From a virus, in IMG/VR virus record IMGVR_UViG_3300043256_000348, positions 1-64,000 of that record: DNA of 64,000 bases; one strand, written 5' to 3'. Each line of letters starts with the position of its first letter. Position 1 is the first letter of the stretch. Position numbers and translations under genes: made by a program. Positions 17,062-25,734 of this stretch are shown here, piece after piece. The notes beneath the pieces were generated by a model that was not told the origin of the DNA, searched no databases, and saw only the letters and a list, made by a program, of their open reading frames with translations.

Positions 17062-18056
17062 GCAAGACAGCGATGATAACCGGGGCGGGCGGGCAAGACG
17101 CCGCGTGGCTGGCCAAGCTGCTGCTGTCGAAGGGCTACCGCGTCTGCGGCACGGTCCGCCGGCATTCTGTGGCCGAGACCCAGGACTGGCGGCTGAAGCA
17201 GTTGGGTATCGCTGACCAGGTGGAGACGTGCTACGCTGACCTGACCGACTACGGCTCGATCGTGGACGCCGTGCAGCGGTTCGAGCCGGACGAGATTTAC
17301 CACCTCGCGTCGATGAGCCATGTTCGCGTCTCATTCGACAAGCCGGTCTACACGGAGCAGGTCAACGCGGGAGGCACACTGCACGTCCTGGAGGCATACC
17401 GGAAGTTCGCGCCGAAGGCCAAATTCTACTTCGCGGCGAGCAGCGAGATGTTCGGCCGGTCGGTCGACCCGGACGGATACCAGAGGCTCACGACGCCGTT
17501 CGATCCGGTGAGTCCGTACGGCGCGGCGAAGGTTTTTGGCTACCACCTCACCCGCCACTACCGCCGGGCCTACGGGCTGTTCGCCGTCAACGGAATCTTG
17601 TTCAACCACACGGGCCCGCTGAGAGGCAGTTCCTTCGTGGAGGCGAAGATCGTCAAGACAGCCGTGCAGATCAAGCGGGGCTTGAAAGATACACTCGTGC
17701 TCGGCAATGTGGATAGTAAGAGGGATTGGGGCGACAGCCGCGATTACGTGAGGGCGATGTGGGCGATGCTCCGTGCACAGGAACCGACCGATTGGCTGAT
17801 TGCCAGCGGGACAACACGGTCAGTCCAGTGTGTCTGTGAAATGGTATTTCGCATGCTTGGCCTGGATTGTTGCGAGTATGTGGAACGAGACAAACGCTAC
17901 GTGCGGCCGGAGGAACTGCCCGTCCTGCGTGGCGATGCCATCAAGGCAAAGACGTTCCTCGGTTGGGAGCCGATGTACAGCTTCCAGCAAACATTGCGGG
18001 AAATGGTCGATCACTGGGAAGGAGTCTTCGATGGAAAGGATATGGTCCAAGGCTGA
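17058..18056 (+). CDS. gmd: GDP-mannose 4,6-dehydratase
   Basis: 332 residues, a short-chain dehydrogenase fold. ITGAGGQDAAWLAK (7-20) is the NAD(P)-binding loop with the GQD signature of GDP-mannose dehydratases, and SSE (128-130) with Y154-x3-K158 completes the active site. It would convert GDP-mannose to GDP-4-keto-6-deoxymannose in the cytosol, the precursor of perosamine, rhamnose or fucose. The aminotransferase three genes downstream supports the perosamine branch. The length is near normal (about 340-370). Confidence 0.88.
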   Translation: MSKTAMITGAGGQDAAWLAKLLLSKGYRVCGTVRRHSVAETQDWRLKQLGIADQVETCYADLTDYGSIVDAVQRFEPDEIYHLASMSHVRVSFDKPVYTEQVNAGGTLHVLEAYRKFAPKAKFYFAASSEMFGRSVDPDGYQRLTTPFDPVSPYGAAKVFGYHLTRHYRRAYGLFAVNGILFNHTGPLRGSSFVEAKIVKTAVQIKRGLKDTLVLGNVDSKRDWGDSRDYVRAMWAMLRAQEPTDWLIASGTTRSVQCVCEMVFRMLGLDCCEYVERDKRYVRPEELPVLRGDAIKAKTFLGWEPMYSFQQTLREMVDHWEGVFDGKDMVQG

Positions 18057-18483
18057 GCCGGGCAAGCTGCTGCACTTGATCCACCGCAAAGAGGACTTCG
18101 GAAAGGAAGAGCGGGCAAGGCTTTCACCGTCCGCAGAAACGCTAATGTGCGCCGCAATCAGTATGGATTGCGGCAAAGCGTTCCAGCCGCACCGCCACCT
18201 CCCGCAAGATCGCCAAACAGATCACACGCAAGAAATATGGATTGTGATTCGCGGAATGGTCACTGTGGCATACTACGATACGGACGATTCGTATCTATGC
18301 TCAAGGGACTTGCACGACGGGGACTGCACGATCACGCTGGCCGGCGGCCATGGATACCAAGCTGGCGAAGAAACACTCGTGTATGAAATTAAAACCGGCC
18401 CGTACCACGGAAGGGATCGGGATAAAGTTTACGTTGACGGCGGGGAGTGGGCTAATGATACCGACCACCAACTTGGCGGATGA
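18031..18483 (+). CDS. Cupin-like protein
   Basis: 150 residues from ATG 18031 (GGAAGGAG ribosome site 7 nt upstream), overlapping the end of gmd by 26 nt. The core has the cupin motif 1 histidine cluster (QPHRHLPQDRQTDHTQEIWIVIRG) and a second strand pair (TLAGGHGYQAGEETLVYEIKTGPY). Cupins of this kind sit in nucleotide-sugar clusters as epimerases or isomerases (WxcM/FdtA-like) or bind metabolites. Activity is not certain. Confidence 0.6.
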   Translation: MERIWSKAEPGKLLHLIHRKEDFGKEERARLSPSAETLMCAAISMDCGKAFQPHRHLPQDRQTDHTQEIWIVIRGMVTVAYYDTDDSYLCSRDLHDGDCTITLAGGHGYQAGEETLVYEIKTGPYHGRDRDKVYVDGGEWANDTDHQLGG

Positions 18484-18991
18484 TGGCTGCTTTATGATGC
18501 AGGCCGTGGACTTAGCTCGCCGCAACCGTGATCCCAATCGCAGGAAAGCAATCGCCGCGTTGATCGTCAAAGACGGCATGGTGATTGCCAGCGGCGTGCG
18601 GACGACGCGGAAAGATCAAGGCAGCGGACTAATAGATACGTGCCACGCCGAGGACGCGGCTCTACAAGTCGCGGGGCATGGTAGTCGCGGCAGTACCTTG
18701 TACACAACGCTTGCCCCTTGTGCGGAGCGGGCGAACCTGAAGTGTGATGTCCCGAAGCGACCCTGCTGTCAACTGGTGGCTGATGCAGGAGTGGCCCGCG
18801 TCGTAATAGGGGCGTTCGACGAGGACTTCGGCAAGGGCGGCGTCGAGTACCTCATCGAACGCGGCGTATGCGTGGAGCAATATCCTCTTCCTGAGTCAGT
18901 GGTGCAGATGCTGCTGGGCAAAGAGCGTGGGCGCCCCGTGGAGGGGCCTGGTAACCAATCTGCTGACAAGAGGTTCCTGGACGAAAGATAA
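18455..18991 (+). CDS. Cytidine/deoxycytidylate-deaminase-fold enzyme
   Basis: 178 residues, ATG 18455 with GGGGAGTGG upstream. The zinc motif is CHAEDAAL (His64, Glu66) plus PCAERANLKC and a following PCC. The extra residues between the cysteines resemble the RibD/guanine-type deaminase subgroup more than plain dCMP deaminase. The presence of a deaminase within a sugar operon suggests either nucleotide supply or a base- or sugar-modification step. Confidence 0.7.
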   Translation: MIPTTNLADDGCFMMQAVDLARRNRDPNRRKAIAALIVKDGMVIASGVRTTRKDQGSGLIDTCHAEDAALQVAGHGSRGSTLYTTLAPCAERANLKCDVPKRPCCQLVADAGVARVVIGAFDEDFGKGGVEYLIERGVCVEQYPLPESVVQMLLGKERGRPVEGPGNQSADKRFLDER

Positions 18992-19407
18992 TGGCGATTG
19001 CTTGCACCGGAAAACTCGGCTGGGTTTCGCCGCTCCAAGGTCCGGGGCTGGAGATCAAGAGCTTTAACATCTCCGATGACCGCATGACGGTGATACTCGC
19101 AGGATGCTTTGAGGGGGAGGTTGGTGCTCGCGTGACCGTAACCATACCTGGGGCTACGCTCGTGTCTTACGGGATAGTTGAACAGGCGAATGTATTTCAT
19201 CGGGTTATGGAGGGAGTTTTAGAGACCGAGGTCACGATAGTCCTAAGCGACGTAATGGTAACGGGCACGGGAGCCGAGCCTCCGGGGGGCATGCTGACTC
19301 CAATCAACCCCCAACCTCCGGCCGCACCGGAGCCCGCACCGAAACCTACACCGGCCGCCGAACCGATACGCCTGGACAACAAGCGGCTAATCACACTGGA
19401 GGATTGA
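18991..19407 (+). CDS. Hypothetical protein with Pro/Ala-rich tail
   Basis: 138 residues; the start overlaps the deaminase stop (TAATG). Residues 1-90 are beta-rich. Residues 95-125 are a Pro/Ala/Glu linker (NPQPPAAPEPAPKPTPAAEP) before a short charged end. The layout suggests a small domain tethered to something else. No family recognised. Confidence 0.55.
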   Translation: MAIACTGKLGWVSPLQGPGLEIKSFNISDDRMTVILAGCFEGEVGARVTVTIPGATLVSYGIVEQANVFHRVMEGVLETEVTIVLSDVMVTGTGAEPPGGMLTPINPQPPAAPEPAPKPTPAAEPIRLDNKRLITLED

Positions 19408-19408
19408 C

Positions 19409-20443
19409 GTGATCCGACTGTTTCAACCGAACGTAGGCTGGCGCGAGGCGTGGGCTGTCGCCCGGCAGGTACGGTCCGGCTGGATCGGGCCGGGCAAAAA
19501 GGTCCGCCAGTTTGAGCAGGAGTTCGCCGACGCGGTCGGCCGCAAGCACGCGCTGGCAGTCACCTCCGGCACGACGGGGCTACTGCTATCGCTGTGGGCG
19601 AGCAACCTCAAGTCGGGTGGCACCGTGGTCTTTCCGGCCTATACGTTCCTAGCCGGGGCCAACGCGGCGAAGCTGGCCGGATACGGCGTCGAGCTGTGCG
19701 ACGTGGCAGAAGATGGCTGCCTTGACCTGTCGCCTTTCCGCCGTAGCGTCCTGCCCGGCGTCGTCATGTTCGTCGGGCACAACGGGCAGGGCTCCGCCTT
19801 GACCGCGAGGCAGTGGTGCGATTCCAGGGAGTGCTTGTGCATCGAGGACGCCTGCCAGTCCCTGGGCTGTCCGGAAGCCGGGTCGCACGGTCACATGGCA
19901 GTGTTCAGCTTCTCGCCGCAGAAGCTAATCACTACGGGGCAGGGAGGGATGGTCGTGACGGACGATGACGAACTGTACGACAGGCTCGACGCCTTCAGGG
20001 ACCACGGCGGGGCGGACTGGCGATCGTCGAACTGGCACAGGCGCGTCGGCGGGAACTTCCGCATGACGGACATTCAGGCGGCGATGGGACTGACCCAGTT
20101 GAGGCGGCTGCCGAAACTCGTGAAGCGGCGGAGGAGGATACTGGATTGGTACGTCTACCACGGGCTGTCATCTATTCCCGCGTGGAATACCGACGCTTGG
20201 TGCGCGGCGTACCGCACCCGGCGACCCGGCGACGTGATCGAGGCGTTGCAGCGTTGCGGGGTGGATGCCCGCAAGCTCTATCGAGCCGTACATCAGCACG
20301 GACCGTACGCAGCGGAAGACCGGCTCTTTCCGGTGGCGACGAAGCTGGCCCACGAACTGATCTACCTTCCGTCCCACCTCAGCGTGACCCGGCAGGAAGT
20401 GAAACGCATCTGCGAACTTGTCCGTCAATTCGAGGGAGCGTAG
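19409..20443 (+). CDS. DegT/DnrJ-type sugar aminotransferase (probable GDP-perosamine synthase)
   Basis: 344 residues from GTG 19409, preceded by GGAGGATT. The PLP site is present: SGTTGLLL (53-60), IEDACQSLG (145-153) with the aspartate that contacts pyridine N, and FSFSPQKLITTGQGG with Lys172 as the Schiff-base lysine. It transfers an amino group to a keto sugar. Together with Gmd the most economical product is GDP-perosamine. It is shorter than usual family members (about 365-390). Confidence 0.82.
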   Translation: MIRLFQPNVGWREAWAVARQVRSGWIGPGKKVRQFEQEFADAVGRKHALAVTSGTTGLLLSLWASNLKSGGTVVFPAYTFLAGANAAKLAGYGVELCDVAEDGCLDLSPFRRSVLPGVVMFVGHNGQGSALTARQWCDSRECLCIEDACQSLGCPEAGSHGHMAVFSFSPQKLITTGQGGMVVTDDDELYDRLDAFRDHGGADWRSSNWHRRVGGNFRMTDIQAAMGLTQLRRLPKLVKRRRRILDWYVYHGLSSIPAWNTDAWCAAYRTRRPGDVIEALQRCGVDARKLYRAVHQHGPYAAEDRLFPVATKLAHELIYLPSHLSVTRQEVKRICELVRQFEGA

Positions 20444-20444
20444 C

Positions 20445-21215
20445 ATGGCCGACGTTTTGCGAGTCCGACCGTCGAGCGGCATGTGCAGCCGGCTCCGAGT
20501 GATCGTGGGGGCGATGGCTCAGGCAGAGGCCGAGGGCCGCGAGCTGGAAGTGCTCTGGGACTGGACGCCGGGCGGTTCATCCTCTGGGCAGATGCCGCTG
20601 GGCCTCTCTGAAATCTGGCAGGCGCCATTCAGAATTCTGCAAGCCGCTCCACCAGACGAGCCATGCCTGGAGACGTGCCACCTGGAGCCGTTTCGTGAAT
20701 TCATCCAAGACGGGCAATTCGTCAGGCACTTCCTCAGGCTCACCCTACGGCCGAAACTCGCCGAGCGCATCGCAGCGGCCTCGGCGCTGCTGTCGTCGCC
20801 TATCATGGGCGTTCATATCAGGACATCGGAGAAGCACCGCGACATGGTCGGGCTGACTTGGTTCCGACATCGACTAGAGCAGTTGCGGCTCTCCGATCCA
20901 CAGTGCACCTTTTACCTGTCGGCCGACGATCCGGTGACGAGCATGATGATTCACGACATATTCGGCCCGGCGGTGATTGAGCAGAGCAAGACGTACCGCT
21001 ACGACCGCGATGGGGCTCTAGCCCATGCCGCTGATCTGTATGTACTGATAAGATATTGTAAGCGTGTCATCGGCACGAACTGCTCGGCGTCGTCGCAAGT
21101 AGTCGCATTAGCAAGGGGAGCGAAATACAATGGGCCGAGCCACCGGCCGGGCGGAGTGTCCGGCGGCGGCTACGAGGACGCCTGGAACCCGCCGGCGGAA
21201 GGTGGACGCGGATGA
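20445..21215 (+). CDS. Fucosyltransferase-like GT (paralogue 1)
   Basis: 256 residues from ATG 20445. GMCSRLRVIVGAMAQAEAEGR near the N terminus, MGVHIRTSEKHRD and FYLSADDP in the middle, and CKRVIGTNCSASSQVVALARGA at the end form the pattern of GDP-sugar-using fucosyltransferase-fold enzymes. GDP-sugar use fits the upstream gmd and aminotransferase. It is clearly related to the product of 21841-22674, from which it is separated by a sulfotransferase-like gene. Confidence 0.65.
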   Translation: MADVLRVRPSSGMCSRLRVIVGAMAQAEAEGRELEVLWDWTPGGSSSGQMPLGLSEIWQAPFRILQAAPPDEPCLETCHLEPFREFIQDGQFVRHFLRLTLRPKLAERIAAASALLSSPIMGVHIRTSEKHRDMVGLTWFRHRLEQLRLSDPQCTFYLSADDPVTSMMIHDIFGPAVIEQSKTYRYDRDGALAHAADLYVLIRYCKRVIGTNCSASSQVVALARGAKYNGPSHRPGGVSGGGYEDAWNPPAEGGRG

Positions 21216-21844
21216 TCGTACTCGTGGCAGGAAGGCACCGTAGCGGCACAAGCATGGTTGCAGGCATCCTACACAAGCTGGGCGTCACGATGGTCGACGC
21301 AATGGCCCCGGCCGACCGGTGGAACGCCGCGGGCAACTACCAGGACCTTGAGTTCTCCCGGCTGCTGATGCTGGCCATGCCCAACTGGAAGTCTCCACGG
21401 GAATGGTCGCTCGCCCCGTACCGGGAAGAAATGCAGGCGTACCTCAGAGGAAAGCAGGCGGCGCACAAGCACTGGGGACTGAAGCACCCGCGGATGTGTT
21501 ATATGCTGGACGAAATCGTGGCCATGATCGGCAAGCCGGTGAAGCTCATCGTAACGAGCCGCGATATTCACGCATCGATCAGGAGCATCATGCGGTGCTT
21601 CGACTCGTTGGACTGCGAGACGGCGGAGCGGTTGGAGAGGGACTGCGATACCGCGTTGCGTGAACAGAAGGCATTCCGGACCTTGCCGAAACTACAGGTC
21701 AGGTACGAGGACGTTGTATCGTGCGCCTCCCCTCGCATCTTTGTCCGGAGGATCGCGGAGTTCGTGGGCTGTGGCTGTGAATACTCAAGGGAGGCGGTGG
21801 CCGCAATCCGGCCGGAGCTAAACCACGAAGGGAGGGCGAGGTGA
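21212..21844 (+). CDS. Sulfotransferase-like P-loop protein (2 of 3)
   Basis: 210 residues. VAGRHRSGTSMVAGIL (5-20) is the PAPS-binding P-loop variant of sulfotransferase_3-type proteins, and KLIVTSRDIHASIRSI is the 3'-phosphate-binding segment. It lies between the two fucosyltransferase-like paralogues and overlaps both. It probably modifies the same glycan. Confidence 0.7.
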   Translation: MIVLVAGRHRSGTSMVAGILHKLGVTMVDAMAPADRWNAAGNYQDLEFSRLLMLAMPNWKSPREWSLAPYREEMQAYLRGKQAAHKHWGLKHPRMCYMLDEIVAMIGKPVKLIVTSRDIHASIRSIMRCFDSLDCETAERLERDCDTALREQKAFRTLPKLQVRYEDVVSCASPRIFVRRIAEFVGCGCEYSREAVAAIRPELNHEGRAR

Positions 21845-22674
21845 GCACCTTTCACTTGCAGGTCAACGGCGGACTGGCGAGCCGCCTGCGGGTGGTCGTG
21901 GGCGGCATCGCGTACTGCGAGGCGACGGGAAGGCGGCTGCACGTCGACTGGCCGCTGATTGAGAAGTCGGAGACCAGCGGGAAGTTCCCGATCCGGTTTG
22001 GCGACATCTGGAAGTACGACCTGGAGGAGACGAACGGCACGGTGATCTGGGGCGGGGCGAAAAACGCGAACCTCGACTGCGGCGGGGACGTGCGGCTGCG
22101 TACCTGCCACATTGAGCCGTTCCTGCCCTACCTTAAGCGGCCCTTTCGGCACTATGTCAACCAGCTCTCAATGCAGCCTAAGACAGCAGCCATGGTCGAT
22201 TCGATGCTTCCCCGCCTGAAGGCCGTACTCACCGCCGGGGTGAACATCCGCTGCGCAATCAGCGATCCGCACACGAAGAAGCCCGACTGGTTCTGGGAGC
22301 GAATGGAGAAAGTTCAGTCCGGCTCGGCGCTCCCGATGCAGTTCTTCCTCTCGACGGACGAGAAAGAAGTCAGCGACGCGACCAAGGCGAGGTTCTTGGT
22401 GATCGAGCGGCCGCAGACCTTCCTCTACGACACGGAGGGGATACGAGGCCGGGCTGCGGACATCTATCTCTTGGACGCCTGCGACTGGGTGATCGGCAGC
22501 AACCACAGCAGCTACTCGCAGTTCGTCGCTATGCTTAGGGGGGCCGAGTATCTCGGCTCGCATGAAAAGCCGGAAGGACTGAAGGGAGGGCGATATGAGG
22601 ATGCGTGGAACGAGGCAGATAAAGCGGAGCTATGCAAGGCACGAGGTAGTAGCCATTCAGCCTGGGTACGGTAG
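21841..22674 (+). CDS. Fucosyltransferase-like GT (paralogue 2)
   Basis: 277 residues from GTG 21841. NGGLASRLRVVVGGIAYCEATGR, VNIRCAISDPHTKKPDW, FFLSTDEKE, AADIYLLDACDWVIGSNHSSYSQF and the ending GGRYEDAWN line up with the 20445 product (SRLRVIVGAMAQAEAEGR, SADDP, GGGYEDAWN). This indicates a duplication that diverged. It presumably adds a related GDP-sugar to the same glycan. Confidence 0.65.
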   Translation: MSTFHLQVNGGLASRLRVVVGGIAYCEATGRRLHVDWPLIEKSETSGKFPIRFGDIWKYDLEETNGTVIWGGAKNANLDCGGDVRLRTCHIEPFLPYLKRPFRHYVNQLSMQPKTAAMVDSMLPRLKAVLTAGVNIRCAISDPHTKKPDWFWERMEKVQSGSALPMQFFLSTDEKEVSDATKARFLVIERPQTFLYDTEGIRGRAADIYLLDACDWVIGSNHSSYSQFVAMLRGAEYLGSHEKPEGLKGGRYEDAWNEADKAELCKARGSSHSAWVR

Positions 22675-22686
22675 CGGTTAAATAAC

Positions 22687-23313
22687 GTGCCGGAAACACA
22701 GAACTTTTACAGTCAGTTCAAGACCGAATCACTGGTCGCCGAGCTGCTTAAACGGGTTGGAGTAAAGCACCAGGTCTGTTGCGAACTGGGCGCGTGGGAC
22801 GGTATCAAGTTCAGCAATATCGCACACCTCGTTCGGCACCAGGGCTGGTCGGGCGTCTTTGTGGAAGGCAATGAGGAGCGGGCGATACAATGTAAAATGA
22901 ATTATGCAGACTATCCGCAAGCTACTGTCATCCACGCCTGGGTGACCAGCGACAATGTGGACGATCTGGTTCCGAAGGACTGCGATTTTTTAAGTGTCGA
23001 CATAGACGGCAACGACTATTGGGTATTTAAGAGTTTGTCGCATCGGCCACGCCTGATCGAGATAGAATATAATCACAGGAAGAAGGGTGTCGAGCCGTAT
23101 CCCTATGATCCGCATTTTAACTTCAGGAAGCAGGGCATAGACAAAAGGCATGTTCAGGCCGGGGCCGCAGCGTTTATTTTACTGGCCGAATCACTCGACT
23201 ATTATTTCCTCACTAGTGACGGGCAATGTAACTTGTTTTTCGCTCCGGAGGAAGTAGTGTGTCCCCGCGATCATTTCTGGGGCCGACCAACCATAGCGGC
23301 GAGTGACAAATGA
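22687..23313 (+). CDS. FkbM-like methyltransferase
   Basis: 208 residues from GTG 22687. QVCCELGAWDGIKFSN (29-44) is the SAM-binding motif, GVFVEGNEER the acidic strand and DFLSVDIDGNDYWVFKSL the motif-IV region, all typical of FkbM-type O-methyltransferases acting on glycans. The gene is more A/T-rich than its neighbours in the second half. The 12-nt spacer and weak ribosome site suggest lower expression. Confidence 0.65.
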   Translation: MPETQNFYSQFKTESLVAELLKRVGVKHQVCCELGAWDGIKFSNIAHLVRHQGWSGVFVEGNEERAIQCKMNYADYPQATVIHAWVTSDNVDDLVPKDCDFLSVDIDGNDYWVFKSLSHRPRLIEIEYNHRKKGVEPYPYDPHFNFRKQGIDKRHVQAGAAAFILLAESLDYYFLTSDGQCNLFFAPEEVVCPRDHFWGRPTIAASDK

Positions 23314-23409
23314 TAGAGTTGCGTCTTGAAGCACGTGGTTGTGGATCTGGATAGTGAAGAATGGAAAATCGTCGATTCACAGAAAACTCATAACGACTGA
23401 GATACCCCA

Positions 23410-24021
23410 ATGGCCGACGAAGCATGGGAAGAGTTACTACGTCAGTTTCCGTGGCCAGCGGAGCGGCCGAGTGTGACGGGCCCTCACGTCAACCGAATCC
23501 ACGGCTGGCTTGCCGAAGGTACGAAGGAAATGATCCGCAAGCACCTGCCATCGTCCGGGCTGGTCATGGAGCTGGGAACGTGGATGGGCAAGTCGGCGCA
23601 GTACATGCTCGGCATGGCCCCCGGAATACGGCTCGTGTGCATCGACCACTGGCTCGGCTCGCCGGACATCAACCAGATGCAGGCGCATCGGGACATGCTG
23701 CCGACGATATACGATCACTGCCGGTACCACCTCTGGCCGTACCGCGACCAGATCGTGCTGCTGCGAATGGATATGGCGGACGGCATGAGGAAAGTGCATG
23801 AAGCCGGCCTGCAACCAGGGATGGTTTACGTGGACGGCGCCCACGACGCCAAGAGCGTGGAGGCCGACGCAAGCGGGGCCGGGTCACTGTTTCCTGCGGC
23901 CGACCTTGTAGGTGATGACTGGGAACGTGAAAGCGTGAGGCAAGGCGTACTTAGGGCTGTAAGGGAATTTCCGAAGCGGCGGTTGTCTGACAACGGCAAG
24001 GCGTGGGTTATGGAGCTGTAA
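23410..24021 (+). CDS. Class I SAM methyltransferase (CmcI/Methyltransf_24-like)
   Basis: 203 residues. SGLVMELGTWMGKSAQYM (49-66) binds SAM, RLVCIDHWLGS is the acidic strand, and GMVYVDGAHDAKSV is the metal-coordinating motif IV found in sugar and macrolide O-methyltransferases. The 96 nt before it (23314-23409) hold no gene or clear promoter. It ends 1 nt before the next gene. Confidence 0.65.
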   Translation: MADEAWEELLRQFPWPAERPSVTGPHVNRIHGWLAEGTKEMIRKHLPSSGLVMELGTWMGKSAQYMLGMAPGIRLVCIDHWLGSPDINQMQAHRDMLPTIYDHCRYHLWPYRDQIVLLRMDMADGMRKVHEAGLQPGMVYVDGAHDAKSVEADASGAGSLFPAADLVGDDWERESVRQGVLRAVREFPKRRLSDNGKAWVMEL

Positions 24022-24022
24022 T

Positions 24023-25048
24023 ATGCTCGTGGTAGTCAATCCAACCGTGCGACGCGGTGAGCCGGGCGGAAACCGACGTAAGACGAGGCGGCTGGTCTAC
24101 CTTGCATGGATCGCCCGAGACATGGGGCACGAGGTGAAGATACACCTCCCGTCCAGCCCGCGCGTTCGCAGCCTACGCAACAGCGAGGGACGGTACGAGT
24201 TCGTGGACATCGTAGACGACCTGCCCGTGGTCGACAACGCGAGGGACCTGCCCGCCGATGCGGTGTACCTTTGCTCTTCCGGCCAGGCCCTCGTGTCGGA
24301 GAACGAGCTGCCGAAGCGGGCCAAGGTCGTGATCTTCAAGGAGTACCTCGGCACGACGCACGAGCGGCGATTGGTGGACGTGTGCGACCTGCTCGTGGCC
24401 TACGTCAGGCTGGTGACGGATTTCAGCGTCACCGTGAAACGGCCGGCCGATCCGTCCGGCTTCGACAAGGCCACCAGGGCCAAGGCGTTCTCCGTTCCAT
24501 GGCGGCCGCACGAGAAGGTCACACAGGTGATCCACGACGACGGCATAGTGGTGCCCTTCCTGCGAGACGAGCTGGGGGCGATCCGGGCGAAGTACGGGGC
24601 AGCCGACAAGGCCCGCGACGTGGGGTTCATCGGCGAGAACGTCCCGCCGCGGTCGCGAATCACGGCCCACTACGCGAATGACGACAGATTTATCGTGCAA
24701 TGGGCGGGTGGGCATCATCCGTCGATCCCGGCCCAGCAGTACCTCTGGTGGATTTCTGAGTGCCGGATCGTGCTGGGGCTGCCGGGCGACACCTGGAAGT
24801 GCTCGCGCTTCTGTGAGGCGGTGATGATGGGGGTTCCGGTGGTCCAGCAAGCGGGTACAATTGAACTTACGCCGCCAATGACGCGGGAGAACACGGTGCT
24901 GCTTGACGAGTGGGCCGACAAGGGTGAGATCATTTCCCGGCTGGATGACACTGAGGCTATCGTGGCAGCGGCCGATAAGGCGTACCGGGAGGGCTGGAGC
25001 CTACGGGGGCAACTGGGCCAGATATTCAAGCGGCTAGGGGTTGAGTGA
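24023..25048 (+). CDS. GT-B glycosyltransferase (exostosin-like)
   Basis: 341 residues. The N-terminal half has Rossmann elements (RRLVYLAWIARDMGHEVKIHL). The C-terminal donor domain is recognised by RDVGFIGENVPPRSRITAHYAND and the E-containing SRFCEAVMMGVPVVQQAGTIELT, as in family GT1/GT4/GT47-like enzymes. The specificity is unknown. It overlaps the next gene by TGATG. Confidence 0.65.
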   Translation: MLVVVNPTVRRGEPGGNRRKTRRLVYLAWIARDMGHEVKIHLPSSPRVRSLRNSEGRYEFVDIVDDLPVVDNARDLPADAVYLCSSGQALVSENELPKRAKVVIFKEYLGTTHERRLVDVCDLLVAYVRLVTDFSVTVKRPADPSGFDKATRAKAFSVPWRPHEKVTQVIHDDGIVVPFLRDELGAIRAKYGAADKARDVGFIGENVPPRSRITAHYANDDRFIVQWAGGHHPSIPAQQYLWWISECRIVLGLPGDTWKCSRFCEAVMMGVPVVQQAGTIELTPPMTRENTVLLDEWADKGEIISRLDDTEAIVAAADKAYREGWSLRGQLGQIFKRLGVE

Positions 25049-25734
25049 TGCTGATCGTGGACGACAAGTGGCTGCTGATCGGACCGAACCGGCACGGGTC
25101 GCTGTACTGCCGTGATGTGCTTTCGGCGGCATTCGAGTGCCGGCCCAGCTCCGGCGACAAGCCCCACCACACGCCGCTGTGCCGGATACCGCCCGAGGTC
25201 CGAGCGGGTAAGATCATCGTCGGCATCGTACGCTGCCCGCTGCGGTGGTACCTCAGCAAGTGGCGGGTATTCTGGGAGCACGCCCCGCCGGAGAAGCGCT
25301 ACAACTTTTCGGCCTACTTCTGGAAGCACTGGACGAACCCACACGGGCCGATCGGCAAGGCGACCGAAGACTTCCCGCTAGCCAAGGCCGAGATCGGCGG
25401 CTGGAGCTACCAGCACATCGCCTACCATTGCGAGTCAGCAGAGGGGATGCTCACTGAGTGGACGCGACGGGAACTCGCTGAGGGTTTCGGAGCGGAACGG
25501 TCGGTCCGTTACATGCTCCACACGGAGACGCTGACCGACGATCTAATCCGACTGTTCGGCGACAAGGTTCGGCCGCACCTCGACAAGCCCCGGAACGCCA
25601 CCGACTCCGGCGACGTGCTGAGCCACTACACGGTGGAAATGCTGGAGGCGATCCGGAAACGCGACGGCTGGCTGGCCTACCACTACCCCGAACTCGACTA
25701 CCACAAGTTCATGGAGAAGAAGCTATGCTTCTAA
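25048..25734 (+). CDS. Sulfotransferase-like protein (3 of 3)
   Basis: 228 residues from ATG 25048, overlapping the previous stop; GTG 25045 is also in frame. The PSB loop is less clear (LIGPNRHGSLYCRDVL), but KIIVGIVRCPLRWYLSKW (55-72) matches the 3'-phosphate-binding strand-helix of sulfotransferases, and a C-terminal RDGWLAYHYPELDYHKF fits the family. The weak P-loop makes catalytic competence less sure than for the other two. Confidence 0.55.
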   Translation: MLIVDDKWLLIGPNRHGSLYCRDVLSAAFECRPSSGDKPHHTPLCRIPPEVRAGKIIVGIVRCPLRWYLSKWRVFWEHAPPEKRYNFSAYFWKHWTNPHGPIGKATEDFPLAKAEIGGWSYQHIAYHCESAEGMLTEWTRRELAEGFGAERSVRYMLHTETLTDDLIRLFGDKVRPHLDKPRNATDSGDVLSHYTVEMLEAIRKRDGWLAYHYPELDYHKFMEKKLCF

